A DNA stretch of 64,000 bases from Aspergillus flavus (GCF_009017415.1 NC_092403.1:620001-684000), one strand, 5' to 3'; shown: positions 33,477 through 44,544, counted from the first letter of the stretch. Notes: a model not told the origin generated them from the letters alone. Made by a program: numbers and translations.

Positions 33477-34727
33477 ATGATCTGGACACTCGCTCCCTTT
33501 GTGGCACTCCTGCCACTGGTAACTGCCCAGCAGGTGGGAACTACAGCGGACGCCCATCCCAGACTCACCACGTATAAATGTACTTCACAGAACGGTTGCA
33601 CGAGGCAGAACACCTCAGTCGTCCTTGATGCAGCAACCCATTTTATCCACAAGAAAGGAACACAAACATCCTGCACCAACAGCAACGGCTTAGACACTGC
33701 CATTTGTCCGGACAAACAGACCTGCGCGGACAATTGTGTCGTTGATGGGATCACGGACTACGCTAGCTACGGCGTCCAGACGAAGAATGACACGTTGACC
33801 CTTCAACAATACCTGCAAACTGGGAATGCCACAAAGTCCCTGTCACCGCGCGTCTACCTCCTCGCTGAAGACGGAGAGAACTATTCCATGCTGAAACTCC
33901 TGAATCAGGAATTCACCTTCGATGTCGACGCCTCCACCCTCGTCTGCGGCATGAATGGTGCTCTATATCTCTCTGAAATGGAGGCTTCTGGCGGAAAGAG
34001 TTCCCTAAATCAAGCCGGAGCCAAATACGGAACCGGTTACTGTGATGCCCAATGCTACACCACGCCTTGGATCAACGGCGAAGGCAACACCGAGAGTGTC
34101 GGTTCCTGCTGTCAGGAAATGGATATTTGGGAAGCCAACGCCCGAGCAACAGGGCTTACACCACACCCTTGCAACACAACCGGTCTGTACGAGTGCAGCG
34201 GCTCAGGATGCGGAGACTCCGGGGTCTGTGACAAGGCCGGCTGTGGATTCAATCCATATGGCCTAGGCGCAAAGGACTACTACGGTTACGGTCTCAAGGT
34301 CAACACCAACGAGACATTCACTGTCGTAACTCAGTTCCTCACAAACGATAACACAACTTCGGGCCAGCTCAGCGAAATCCGCCGTCTCTATATCCAGAAC
34401 GGCCAGGTCATTCAAAATGCTGCCGTTACCTCTGGAGGAAAAACTGTCGACTCAATCACAAAGGACTTCTGCAGCGGCGAAGGAAGTGCCTTCAACCGAC
34501 TTGGCGGCCTCGAGGAAATGGGCCACGCCTTGGGCCGCGGCATGGTTCTTGCGCTCAGTATCTGGAACGATGCAGGCTCATTTATGCAATGGCTTGATGG
34601 TGGCAGTGCCGGACCGTGCAACGCAACGGAGGGAAACCCGGCGTTGATCGAGAAGTTGTATCCGGATACTCATGTGAAGTTTTCCAAGATTCGGTGGGGA
34701 GATATTGGATCTACCTACAGGCATTAG
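33477..34727 (+). CDS. celB: GH7 endo-1,4-beta-glucanase, secreted
   Basis: Retaining glycoside hydrolase that cleaves internal beta-1,4 bonds of cellulose outside the cell. One exon encodes 416 residues. The signal peptide is about residues 1-17 ([15 protein letters not shown]), with mature protein starting at QQVGTT. The catalytic GH7 motif [11 protein letters not shown] supplies nucleophile Glu, assisting Asp and acid/base Glu. There are many paired cysteines and several N-glycan sequons. The length and the lack of the long tunnel-forming loops of cellobiohydrolases point to an endoglucanase. The protein ends in the catalytic domain, with no linker or CBM1. The sequence is very close to what I remember of A. 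oryzae CelB, hence the symbol; this is memory, not a search. Confidence 0.92.
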   Translation: MIWTLAPFVALLPLVTAQQVGTTADAHPRLTTYKCTSQNGCTRQNTSVVLDAATHFIHKKGTQTSCTNSNGLDTAICPDKQTCADNCVVDGITDYASYGVQTKNDTLTLQQYLQTGNATKSLSPRVYLLAEDGENYSMLKLLNQEFTFDVDASTLVCGMNGALYLSEMEASGGKSSLNQAGAKYGTGYCDAQCYTTPWINGEGNTESVGSCCQEMDIWEANARATGLTPHPCNTTGLYECSGSGCGDSGVCDKAGCGFNPYGLGAKDYYGYGLKVNTNETFTVVTQFLTNDNTTSGQLSEIRRLYIQNGQVIQNAAVTSGGKTVDSITKDFCSGEGSAFNRLGGLEEMGHALGRGMVLALSIWNDAGSFMQWLDGGSAGPCNATEGNPALIEKLYPDTHVKFSKIRWGDIGSTYRH

Positions 34728-34907
34728 AATGTGGGATGAATCATCTACGGTTGTGTATGTATTATATTCTGCAGCTGAATGTTATCTTTTGCGGATTGTA
34801 GTGAGGTTGTTCCATAAATATCTACATCCCGACTCTTTCATACATACTTTCAATAGGTTCCATCCTATACGCCAAAGAAGTAAAATACTAGAGCCACAGC
34901 AATACCC

Positions 34908-35855
34908 TCACTTACTCGGCCACTCAAGATCCCTCCATGGCCTCCCCTGAGTTTCCCTCGCCAACTGCTCCAAAGACTTCCACTTCCAAACCCGCTCCCC
35001 GGGATTCACCACCTCATTATCACACCCCAACCCAGCCGAAGAATGATTAATCTTCCCCTCCCCGATGAGAAACCTCAAATAAGGAGCCGGATCACTCCCT
35101 ACCACCTTAGTAACCCTCTCCTTATACTCCTCCAAGGCTACCTCAGTAACCTCAATCGGCCCACCCCCCTCCCTCTCCATAATCCTCGCAACATCAAAAA
35201 CAGACCTCGTATCCCCTGCAACATGCAACACATCCGGCACTACCCCAGCACCTCCCTCCGCAAACAACCCACAAAGCCCCGCCACAACCCTTCCTACATC
35301 CCCCAGCCCCGTAAACGAAACCACCTCCCCGGCCGACCCAACACACTCATACCATCCATCCCGGGTATCAAACCCAAACCAAGGCCCAATACTATCCTCC
35401 AAAAACAGTCCACAAAACACCCGACACACCTTCACACCAGGATCCAATATCTCCCGCGCGAGCTCATCATGCCGCTTCTTCGCGTCCCATTCTAGATGCG
35501 GGAAGTCGTGGATGTAGTGGTCTACCCCGAATTCGGAGGGGATGTACATCTTGACGTTGGTTTTGGGGATGGTGCGGAGGAGGGTTTCTTTGAAATTGTG
35601 GCCCGACGGGCCGATGGCGTTGATCAGGATGTCGATGTCGTTGAGGCTGTCTGCGAGGTTGGTTGGGGTGTATTTGCGGAGTTGGAGTTTGGGGTTGGAG
35701 GGGATGTTGAAGCTGGAGGGGGAGGTCTCGGAGCGGGTAAGGAGGATTATGGAGGTGAAGGAGTTTATGAAGGGTGTGCTGAGGAGGGCGGTTGTTATGT
35801 GTTTTCCTAGGTGGCCTGTTCCGCCTGCGATGGCTATTGTTGGTTTGGGGGGCAT
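34908..35855 (-). CDS. NmrA-like/isoflavone-reductase family protein
   Basis: Predicted NAD(P)-dependent reductase of the PCBER/isoflavone-reductase-like group. One exon of 315 residues. The N-terminal dinucleotide motif IAGGTGHLGKH (about residues 8-18) is intact. A middle YIPSEFGVDHYIHD segment matches the conserved PSEFG motif of this group, followed by a substrate-domain stretch. Third-position composition is strongly C-biased in the 3' half of the gene (34908-35490), giving a long antisense open frame that is only a shadow. The gene is tail-to-tail with the cellulase and divergent from the macrodomain-sirtuin gene. The substrate is unknown. Confidence 0.85.
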   Translation of the reverse strand: MPPKPTIAIAGGTGHLGKHITTALLSTPFINSFTSIILLTRSETSPSSFNIPSNPKLQLRKYTPTNLADSLNDIDILINAIGPSGHNFKETLLRTIPKTNVKMYIPSEFGVDHYIHDFPHLEWDAKKRHDELAREILDPGVKVCRVFCGLFLEDSIGPWFGFDTRDGWYECVGSAGEVVSFTGLGDVGRVVAGLCGLFAEGGAGVVPDVLHVAGDTRSVFDVARIMEREGGGPIEVTEVALEEYKERVTKVVGSDPAPYLRFLIGEGKINHSSAGLGCDNEVVNPGERVWKWKSLEQLARETQGRPWRDLEWPSK

Positions 35856-36542
35856 TGTATAGAGATTGGGATGGGATTGGTGTTTTGTATTCCAAGGTTG
35901 GTGAGAACGGGATTGAGTAATAAGGGTTGAGAGAGAAAGAGTTCTTGAGGTTACTACGGGTTTATATACGTAAATAGGCTTTTACCTAGGAATATATGTG
36001 TAAGCGAACCTGATAGTTCTATACTTGTAGGTTGGGAGTAGGAAAGTGTGGATCTTGCGTCAGTGAGGTTATTGCAAATTAGTCAAACTGGGAATGAAGT
36101 GGGTCTATTGCCATATCAGGCTAGTTTGGGATGTTTACATTGTATGCTCTGTTTGCTATGTACTGTCATTGGCTGAGCTGGTATGATTGACTGTTTGCAC
36201 TGGGACGATTATCGCTTCTGATTGGCTCCTATCACTATCCCATAATTCCGCTGTTTGATAAGGCTTACAAACTGAGGTATGCGGAGCCCTAGGTCGAGGA
36301 TGGTCGATGCTAGATCTTCTCAGTAAGTTTTCTTTGGGTTTCTTTTCTATTTCTTCTTTAATTCTTTTTAGGGAAGCCTTGTGTCTTTTACATAGCGTAC
36401 CATTTTGCATTGTGGGACAACACATCACAGTGGTCGACTGTTGGTGTATACCTCACCAATCTCGCTGTGATACTATTCCCGATTATACAAGGCGAATCTC
36501 CTAAACAACATCGGCTTCTAGCACTTTAGCCAATATCTCAAA
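35856..36542. other. Divergent promoter region
   Basis: Separates the NmrA-like gene (-) from the macrodomain/sirtuin gene (+). No ORF of substance; the small frames at 36156 (-) and 36307 (+) are antisense to each other. Confidence 0.5.
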
Positions 36543-38390
36543 ATGAAGTCTCGATTGATAAGGGCGCTTCAGCATCTCATACAGGAGGCCCATGGTCATG
36601 TCTCTCAACCTCCGTCATGTCACTCATGCTCGCACCACATGAACCCCGATTATATTTCCCAGATGGAGACTTGGTCACAGCTAGAAACAATGAGGCGACT
36701 ACTGTGCCAGCGGCCACCGATTCCCGAGCTACCTTCACAAATCCTCGACGATATCGACACAGTTATCACATACCGAAACAATAAAACAATGCTTACCTCA
36801 TCCACATCAATCGCCCCGAGCCTTGTACTTAAGCCCAACAATCTTAAGACAGTAGAGAAATCAAGCTCTAAGGCGATCAATATATCGCTGTGGAAAGGCG
36901 ACATCACATCCCTCACTGATGTCACAGCAATTGTCAACGCTGCAAATTCTCAACTTCTTGGTTGTTTCCGTCCGGACCATCGCTGTATTGACAATATCAT
37001 CCACTCTGCTGCTGGCCCGCGTCTTCGCGATGCATGCAACTCATTAATGCTTAAGCAATGCCACCCAGAATCTGTCGGCTCTGTAAAGGTTACCTCGGGC
37101 TTCAATCTACCAGCACAATGGGTATTACACACGGTGGGCCCGCAGGTCAACTCGATGAAGAGCCCTGGAACATTGCAGCAGCAACAACTAGCAAGTTGTT
37201 ACAGCTCTTGCCTTGATGCCACTGAGTCACTTCCTGCACTTCCGGACGGCCGTAAGGTCGTGGCCTTCTGCTGCATCTCAACAGGGCTGTTCGCCTTTCC
37301 GCCGGACATGGCTGCCAAGATTGCTCTGGAAACAGTGGTGCAATGGTGCATGAATCACCCGGCGACATCAGTGACCGATATAATCTTCGACACGTTTTTA
37401 GAGCGAGACTACGAGTTATATCAGGCGAATATTTCCGAGCTCAAAGCTACCGTTGCCTCCTCAGGGAATCAAATATCTTTCCCATCAAGTCCACTAAGCC
37501 AACCCAAGGCTTTGGTCACTCCTGCCATATCCAAAGCACGAAGCTGGCTCCAAGAAGCAGACTACCTAATTATCTCAGCCGGCGCCGGCCTCTCAGCAGC
37601 CATCGGTCTCGACTATACCTCCACATCTCTATTCCAAAAGCACTTCCCCGGTTTTCTCCACCTCGGTCTAGGACGGTTATACGACGTATTCGGATTCAAC
37701 GACTGGGACAGTCCCAACCAGAAATGGGGCTACTACTTCCTCCACCTAAACATGGTCCGGACCTGGCCAGCATCGAAACTCTACGGAACCCTATGTAAAC
37801 TCGCAGCCCGCTTCAATGACAGATACTTCGTGCGTACATCTAACGCAGACGGAAGATTCGTGGCAAATGGATTCCCTGCAGAAAAGGTATCCACACCACA
37901 AGGCCAATACCGATTCCTACAATGCTTCGCCAAATGTCGACCTGATGCCGTATTTCCTTCCGACCCCTTTGTGGACGCCGCATTACCCTTCATCGATCCA
38001 GAGACCCAGGTTCTCACGGATGAAACGAAGATCCCGGCTTGTCAATACTGTGGCGGTGAACTGACGCTCTGTGTGCGTGGTGGGGATTATTTCAATTCTG
38101 GGCCGTTCCGTCCACAGGAACGTAAGTGGAAGGAATACATGGATGATGTTGCCAGGAATCTGGATGGCAGGAGGGCTGTTATTCTTGAGCTGGGTGTAGG
38201 GCTCAATACGCCGGGTGTGTTGAGGTGGCCGAATGAGGAGTTGGTGGAGGACCCTTCGAATCCTGGTTTTCGGCTTATCAGGGCGGGAATTGGGGCTTCT
38301 GGGTGTGCGCCTTGGGATTTTGAAGAGCGGGATTTGGCTATTGGGATTGAGGGGGACTTAAACTTGGTGGTGGAGGCGTTGGTGGGCTGA
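36543..38390 (+). CDS. Zinc-type macrodomain fused to class M sirtuin (SirTM): ADP-ribosylation eraser/writer fusion
   Basis: A single 615-residue protein joins two enzymes of reversible protein ADP-ribosylation. Residues about 110-275 are a macrodomain with AIVNAANSQLLGC and then a PDHRCIDNIIHSAAG motif. The Cys/His/Cys pattern replaces the usual Gly-rich loop and is typical of zinc-containing macrodomains that remove ADP-ribose. Residues about 320-615 are a sirtuin with the NAD motif ISAGAGLSAAIGLDY, a TSNADGRF segment in place of canonical TQNID, TPQGQY where deacetylase sirtuins have the catalytic His, and a C..C plus CQYCGG zinc site. Those substitutions mark SirTM, a mono-ADP-ribosyltransferase in bacteria. 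The first 100 residues, with an HSCSHHM cluster, resemble an N-terminal helical region of Zn-macro proteins. In bacteria the partners are adjacent genes with a lipoyl carrier and lipoate ligase; none is in this window. Confidence 0.9.
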   Translation: MKSRLIRALQHLIQEAHGHVSQPPSCHSCSHHMNPDYISQMETWSQLETMRRLLCQRPPIPELPSQILDDIDTVITYRNNKTMLTSSTSIAPSLVLKPNNLKTVEKSSSKAINISLWKGDITSLTDVTAIVNAANSQLLGCFRPDHRCIDNIIHSAAGPRLRDACNSLMLKQCHPESVGSVKVTSGFNLPAQWVLHTVGPQVNSMKSPGTLQQQQLASCYSSCLDATESLPALPDGRKVVAFCCISTGLFAFPPDMAAKIALETVVQWCMNHPATSVTDIIFDTFLERDYELYQANISELKATVASSGNQISFPSSPLSQPKALVTPAISKARSWLQEADYLIISAGAGLSAAIGLDYTSTSLFQKHFPGFLHLGLGRLYDVFGFNDWDSPNQKWGYYFLHLNMVRTWPASKLYGTLCKLAARFNDRYFVRTSNADGRFVANGFPAEKVSTPQGQYRFLQCFAKCRPDAVFPSDPFVDAALPFIDPETQVLTDETKIPACQYCGGELTLCVRGGDYFNSGPFRPQERKWKEYMDDVARNLDGRRAVILELGVGLNTPGVLRWPNEELVEDPSNPGFRLIRAGIGASGCAPWDFEERDLAIGIEGDLNLVVEALVG

Positions 38391-38944
38391 AGTCTTTATT
38401 AAATTGATGCCTGTATAGAATGATATAGACAGGATAGAAGAGGTAAATGAAAAGTCACAAGGTAGTGTTCTTCTGGATTTCAGAATGTGTTCAATAGAGC
38501 CTAAGGCAACATCCTGGCATGTCGCTTCACCGCTGCTTCCACATAACAAGAAGTATAGTTTCCATAAATGGTGTTTTATGCTTGGCCTCATATAACCAAA
38601 ATTATCAATGCCACGTGTCGTGTGCTAATTACTATGTAATCAGAATGTCAATTGGTTAATAGTGGTTGTATTTCCCTTGGTAGTATACAAGGGCTACCTC
38701 GCCACTTGACTACGTAGCTACAGCAGCTTGGAGGCGCAAGATAGAGTTGTAATGTATCTAGTGGATGAATAATAGGCAGACATGCATATGTTCATGCAAG
38801 ATATCGTCACTTTCTGCAACGTGACAACAACGTAGATACATCACAACTGCAGGGCTACCTAGACCAAGAGTTGTTGCTCTTATAACTTCTCATTAACACC
38901 TATGTAGCGGTAGAAAGCTGTGCTTCGAAGGCAGTCCATGGTAA
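38391..38944. other. Intergenic spacer
   Basis: No gene seen. It is AT-rich and serves as the 3' flank of the sirtuin gene and promoter of the sterol reductase gene. The ORF at 38920 (+) is out of frame with the reductase. Confidence 0.5.
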
Positions 38945-40655
38945 ATGCTGCTTCGGAGAGTACTGTTCAATGTGTTAATAACCTCATACTACTTCTTTTA
39001 CCTACTGAGCGGCAACAAGCGATACTTCCAATCCACGCCTCTGAAACTCGCTATTATCTTTCTTGTTCATCTGGTTGCTTCTCTGTGTCGGTGGATCACA
39101 GAGCAGATATTATACAATATGCAAAAGGACGCTTCATTAGCGGATGACCTCGGGCGTAAGGAGCCTATAGTTCCTCGTTCAATAAACTACCTCCCTCTCA
39201 TGCTTCTCGTCACTCCTTTGACTTCCATTTGGTGGAGCGCTATAACAGACCACAATGGTTCCCTCCAGCTGTCTGTCACGAGATTCCTGGTAGATCCCAG
39301 GGCATCATTGACCTGGTGTTTTCTACCTTCTCACGATATCGGCGTTGCTTTTGCAAAATGGATTTTCTTCGAAGCCATCCTGTATACCGTACTGCCGGGT
39401 AGGGTATGTGCGGGTCAACCTACACCATCAGGACACACCTTGCCTTATACAATGAACGGTCTGTCATTTTTCATATGCTCTGTTATCTCCTTCTTGCTCC
39501 CAGCAGCACTGGGATGGACCGAGCTTTTCTTCATAGCCAAAAACTGGAGAGACGTCATCCTGGCGGCTAATGTGTTCGCTTGGTTGCTCACCTGCCTGGC
39601 CTTTGTAAAAGGGCGCATTGCTCCGTCATATAAGTATGATAATAGAGGAAATGGTAAGAAGCATTATCCCGAGTGTATATGTCTTTCTTACGAGTATCGT
39701 TAGATTCCTACATCTCTGACCTATGGAGAGGCATTGAATTACATCCTCGATTCGGCGCAGCATGGGACCTCAAGATCTTCCACAATGGACGCTGGACAAT
39801 GACTGCACTTGCTATAATGTAAGCTCAGCTGCCATCATAGTTGGATATCCTACGTTCTAACTGTGTATTCCCAGAGATATCTCCTTCGCAGCCCTCCAAT
39901 GGGAAATCCACGGGTATATCACCTACACGATGATATGCGTGATGCTCCTCCGCAACCTCCTCATCGTAAACTTCTTCGGAAACGAAGAATGGTAAGTCTC
40001 TCCTCACTAGTGATGCCCTCACAACCTGATTTAATTCTGTAGGTACCTCTGCAGTACGGAAGTATGCGACGAGCCCTTCGGATTCTACTTCGCATGGGGA
40101 TCCGGCGTTTTCTTCCCAACGATATACACATTACAGACGCAGTATCTTGCCATGAACCCCATTGAGCTTCCCCTCACTCATACTATCTTGATACTGTCCC
40201 TCGGAATCGCGGGATTTATGGTATACTATATTGCCACAGAGCAGAAGAAAGCAGTAAATGACACGAAGGGTGTCCACGACGTAGGAGACGAAATGGCCCA
40301 ATTTATTCGTGCTTCGTATACGACTACTGATGGGGTGGAAAGGGAGTCACTCTTATTGTGCAGTGGTATGTTACTCCCTGATCATGATTTCTCACACTTG
40401 ATGCTTATGAATAACCTAGGACTGTGGAAATATATCCGACATCCGAATTATCTAGGGCTCTTAATCTTAACGTATGCTATGTGTGGATTGTGTGGGACTA
40501 GGGCCTTGCTTCCTTGGACTGAGGCTTTATTTGCTACTATTCTCCTTGCGTATAGGTGTTTAAGGGAAGAGAGGAACTGTGTCAAGAAGTATGGCAAAGA
40601 TTGGGAGGTTTATTGTTCGAGAGTGAGGTGGAGGTTAGTTCCTGGGTTGTATTGA
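38945..40655 (+). CDS. Sterol reductase of the ERG4/ERG24/DHCR7 family, closest in motifs to Delta7-sterol reductase
   Basis: Membrane NADPH-dependent sterol double-bond reductase, probably in the ER. Five exons, 38945-39653, 39704-39818, 39875-39991, 40043-40365 and 40420-40655, join in frame to 499 residues with about nine membrane helices. Family motifs include the LPYTMNGLSFF loop, GIELHPRFGAAWDLK, a NEEWYL segment followed by GFYFAWGSG, YTLQTQYL, LWKYIRHPNYLG and a C-terminal RCLREERNC..KYGKDW..Y..R.VPGLY. NEEWYL, YTLQ..YL and the SYTTTDG-containing loop resemble animal/plant DHCR7 more than fungal ERG24 or ERG4. The start is provisional because the usual hydrophilic N-terminus is short. 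Three of the four introns are about 50 bp (the third is 56), and frames are interrupted often, so it is easily split into fragments. Confidence 0.85.
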
Positions 40656-40981
40656 TTTCCTTTTGTTCCCAGAACAATGTTTCAGCCTGGATATCGCGGA
40701 TACATATTGACAATCTTTAATAGAGTTAATAAATTGTATTTAGTTATTTGAATGCTTTGTATGCATCCGGACATACTTTTAGATATTCGAAGCTATTTTG
40801 ATATTACTGTACAGCTTGGAATAGAACGTGGTAATTATTGGCATGAAGCACAGCCTTGGAATATATGCCGAACCTAACTACGCTCCACATTCATACATGA
40901 CGTTTTTTAATCATAGGAAGTAGCGATGTGGTTAATCTGAAGTTTATGCGTTTTGCAACGCCTGATATAATACTATAACTT

Positions 40982-41034
<53 letters not shown>

Positions 41035-41046
41035 CCAATATCACAT
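40656..41046. other. Intergenic spacer with homopolymer tract
   Basis: AT-rich, no gene. It ends in the long T run listed separately. Confidence 0.5.
40983..41034. repeat. Poly(T) tract of about 52 bases (poly(A) on the minus strand)
   Basis: An uninterrupted T run. Read on the minus strand it is a poly(A) tract beginning 12 bases after the stop codon of the tannase-family pseudogene. Its exact length may be unreliable because of assembly. Confidence 0.9.
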
Positions 41047-42660
41047 TCAAAAAATTGGCATCTTGAAAGCATTCAGATTGTACTTCCACGTATCGAGGGA
41101 TTTCTGATCATAAACACACTCGGGATTGGTGGCATTGTTTTTGAAGTAGGGACGAAGGGGCCAGCCACAGATTTGCTGTTGCTCTCCCGTGGACTGGATA
41201 GTACCATTCAAAGTCTTGGGTTCGATACCATTCTCCACCCAATCAATAAGAGTCGCCAAAGTGGTCTCCGGCCAGGGAGCATTGGGTTGGAGAGTATTAG
41301 CACCACAGTGGGCGCCTCCGGGAACAAGGAACAGACGGTACCAATTATTCAGCTCAGCTACACTCTGGTTGTAGGAGAGATGAGGGTACATAATACTTCT
41401 GGCGGACTCGAAGTAGCGGACAGAACCAGCAGTCGGAACCTGAGGGTCCGACTCACCGTGATAGTGAAGGACCTTGCCTCCAGCCTTCTGCCAGACGGAA
41501 AGATCTGGCCATGCGGTCTCGAGAGAATCATAGTACCTCTGGAAACCAGTTGCGATCCAATCACGGAATGTGTCACGGGTGACACCCTCGAAGCTGGAGA
41601 GGGCGGAGACATTGGTCAGAAGGTTTAGTCCGGCCCCGACCCATTGGGCGGATTGCTTAACGACGTACGGGCCATATTCTCCGGTTGTCTCATTGTATGA
41701 TGTGACTGCGTCTTGGAATTGAGCAGTAGGTTGATAAGACATGTAAATACGGCGGCCCAAGTTGTCTTGTGCACCATTGAGGATCTCCTTGGCGACAGCC
41801 ACACCCTCCTTGGTTACCGTTCCGTTTTGAGCCGGAATGTAAGGCATGAAGTTGGGGATTTCAGCAGTTTCAGAACAACTGTAGGACTCACCAATGGTCG
41901 AGTTCAAGTTGAAGTGAAGCTTACAAAGATCAGTGCGGGACACGACACCATCAACACGACCATCAAGAGGATCACAGGCCTCCGTAGTAAGATTGACAAT
42001 CTTCGCAAGCTCGCAGTATGGTGGGTAGTAGTTCAGTTGATACTCAACAAATTGCGACCAAAGGTGCTGAATCTGCTGGAAGGAGAAGTGCATTCCAGGC
42101 GCTCCAATGACAGCACCGTCGAGATCAGGGAATTTGAACCTGGCTCCATCCCTCACGGCCCCCTTCAGAGCATCCGTCATAGTAGGACCATAGCTTGGTA
42201 TCCGACATGTTATAGAAAGACTTTGTCAGATCCCTGTCAATCTGACTCATCTCATTAATGGCTTTATAACCAAACATGTAAACTATATCCTAATTGACCT
42301 CACCGTCACCGTTAAGCCACACCTCCTAGGAGCTGACATCAAAACCACCAAACCCACCATGGGTGGTACCGGCGACCGCACCCAATTCATTACCACCCGG
42401 CAGAGAGGAATTGTTCTCCGTACTGTTCCATCCCTCGCCGCCAGTCGAAACGTAGCGGTAAAGAAATTAGCATGAGACGGCATCCAGTAGTTGACATTGG
42501 TTCTGTCCAAGACATCATGGGTGTATGCGAAGTTAACGTATAAAGTAGAGGTGCGTGAACTCTCAAAAGAGAACTTGAGACGAAAGTATTGCGTGGTCTC
42601 CAGCAACTCTCGAGAACAACAGTTCCGTGGTTGGCTGTGTACGTATAAGTCTGGCGATAT
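41047..42660 (-). pseudogene. Tannase/feruloyl esterase-family pseudogene
   Basis: Remnant of a secreted tannase-family serine esterase. The 3' two thirds are open for 377 codons (42180 to 41047) with the family's YYPPYCELAKIVN, CDPLDGRVDGVVS, HYHGESDPQVP and GGAHCG motifs, so the catalytic Asp and His regions survive. Upstream the reading is broken. The nucleophile motif GCSEGGREG lies in another frame that ends at a frameshift near 42135-42140. Two in-frame TAG stops occur at 42326-42328 and 42290-42292, and a second frameshift lies near 42455-42470, beyond which NFAYTHD-like sequence is in yet another frame. No intron fits these breaks. The second stop sits where relatives have Trp (TGG to TAG). 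The signal peptide could not be found. A shortened esterase is unlikely to work without the nucleophile. Confidence 0.87.
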
Positions 42661-43603
42661 GGCGAGATCATATTAACGTAATCATCTTCCGTGCGTCAGA
42701 TAACATGTTCAAGAGATGATAAGTTGGATTTACTGTTCATATGACAGCCTTGTAATATAGAGAAGGATATTTTAACTTCGAGATAAGGCGAGCCTTTATA
42801 TTGTTGGCACACAATAGGTTAGGTCAGTCTGACTGTAGAATCTATCAAGAATGCTTTCCTTCGCCGAGGAAATAAGATGGACAGTAATAATTAGAAATAA
42901 ACAGAGGTATATAAGTAGCTCAGTGCAATCCGAGTATAAGAAGATTCAGAAAGTTAAAACATGGCGAGAGGTAAGCGCTAACACCGAGAGGGAAAACAAT
43001 CAAGTTGTCTATATGCAAGTTTGCTTTGCACAGCCCGGCAACCTTTACGATGCGTGTGGTGTGCTGTAATTTCGACCCGAACAGTGCTTGGGCGACAAAT
43101 GGAAAATAAAACAAAAGAGAGCGCCATTGCCTTTTCTACCCACCGCACTGGCTACAACGCCAATAAGAAAGAACAGATTGAGCGAGAGTATGCAAGCGAA
43201 TGTTGGAAATAAAGTGCGAATGCTCTTGAGTGTTGGTGACCAGGACTTTTGGAAGATAGAAGTCTGAGCCTGTTATAACTCAAACTTACTTTCCAGTTAG
43301 TTTTGGTTATCAAAACAGAGATTATCTTACCAAGTGACTTGGTGAGCGATAGTCCTAGGGCTAATTGACGTCGTCATCAGTTGGCAGCCTTGAAGATGCA
43401 GCTTGGCAGGCGTTAACTCCGTGTCAGCATCAGCCAAGTCGATCGGATATAAGCTTAAGAGCTTAATTACGGGGTAAGTCCTACATGTATAAAGAGCCCC
43501 AGCCCACTTTTTGCATTCAATAAATTTTTAATCTCTATTTTGTACTATTTTATGGTGTACATACTTCCGACTAGCAATTACATTCTATAATTCTACATAC
43601 AAC
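42661..43603. other. Intergenic, no gene seen
   Basis: Upstream flank of the dead esterase and promoter of the next gene. The ORFs at 42851 (+), 42920 (-) and 43021 (+) are short and overlapping. Confidence 0.5.
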
Positions 43604-44474
43604 ATGCGTCTCATTCTCACAGGAGCCACCGGCCTGGTCGGATCAGCCGCTCTCAACCATATTCTCTCACTCCCGCCCGGGCAAGTATCGCACTTGTATA
43701 TCCTGAGTCGGAAATCCGTGCCCCTCGCTAAGAATCGACCTGACGTTACTGTGATCGAGCACAAGAACTTTAACGAATACAGTCCTGAATTGTTAGAGAA
43801 GCTAAAGGGCGCCGATGGCTGTATCTGGGCGTTGGGAATTTCTCAGACACAAGTATCAAAAGAGTGAGTATAGGTTATACTAGATCTCATTCTAGTTTCT
43901 GGTTAGATGATACTAACATCATTGAGCAGGGAATATGTGAAAATCACTGTCGACTATCCACTAGCAGCAGCAAAAGCCTTTTCGGGGTTATCAGACTCCT
44001 TTAACTTCGTATATGTTTCGGGAGAAGGAGTATGTCCTACTTATCGAACTACTTCTAGCTTCATCTTCGGGCAACTAACAAGGACAGGCAACACAAGAAC
44101 CGGGAAGGTTCACCCCATACTACGGTCGGATCAAAGGCGAGTGTGAGGCTGCCTTGATCGAACTGTCGAAAAAGTACCCCAGTCTGAAGCCCTACTCCGT
44201 CAGACCTGCGTTCGTGGACGCGGCATATGACCCCCCGACACTGGCATCCGTCATGCAACGGCCGGACTTCACTGTCGGCAAAAGGCTGCTCTTTGGGACT
44301 TTCGGTCCCGTAATAAGACAGTTATATTCCAAAGGTGTCTCACCGACGAAGGACCTCGGACGTTTCCTGACAGACCTGGCCAAGGGAAACGGACAACCAC
44401 TTACAGGAGAAGGGGTCAGTGGTAATGGATGGATTATATCAAATGCCGCATTTCGGAGAGAAGCAGGCCTCTAA
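43604..44474 (+). CDS. Small NAD(P)-binding epimerase-like protein
   Basis: Atypical SDR, similar in layout to yeast Fmp52-like and HTATIP2-like proteins. Three exons, 43604-43863, 43930-44029 and 44088-44474, give 248 residues in frame. The N-terminal Rossmann motif LTGATGLVGSAA (about residues 4-15) is intact, VYVSGEGATQEPGRF spans the second intron, and a PYYGRIKGECE helix provides a Tyr-x3-Lys-like pair (YGRIK). The C-terminal part, SVRPAFVDAAYDPP, matches the RP.L motif region. No membrane segment is evident. The gene converges with the nitrilase gene, with only about 70 bp between stop codons. The substrate is unknown. Confidence 0.85.
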
Positions 44475-44544
44475 CCATATCACTCAACCTCATTTCCATG
44501 TACTATATATACCCAGATCTATATCCCCTAATACAAACACACCC

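Noticed and set aside
35043..35810. Two + strand ORFs across the NmrA-like gene
   Set aside because: Antisense shadows; the minus strand shows a clean Rossmann motif and PSEFG segment.
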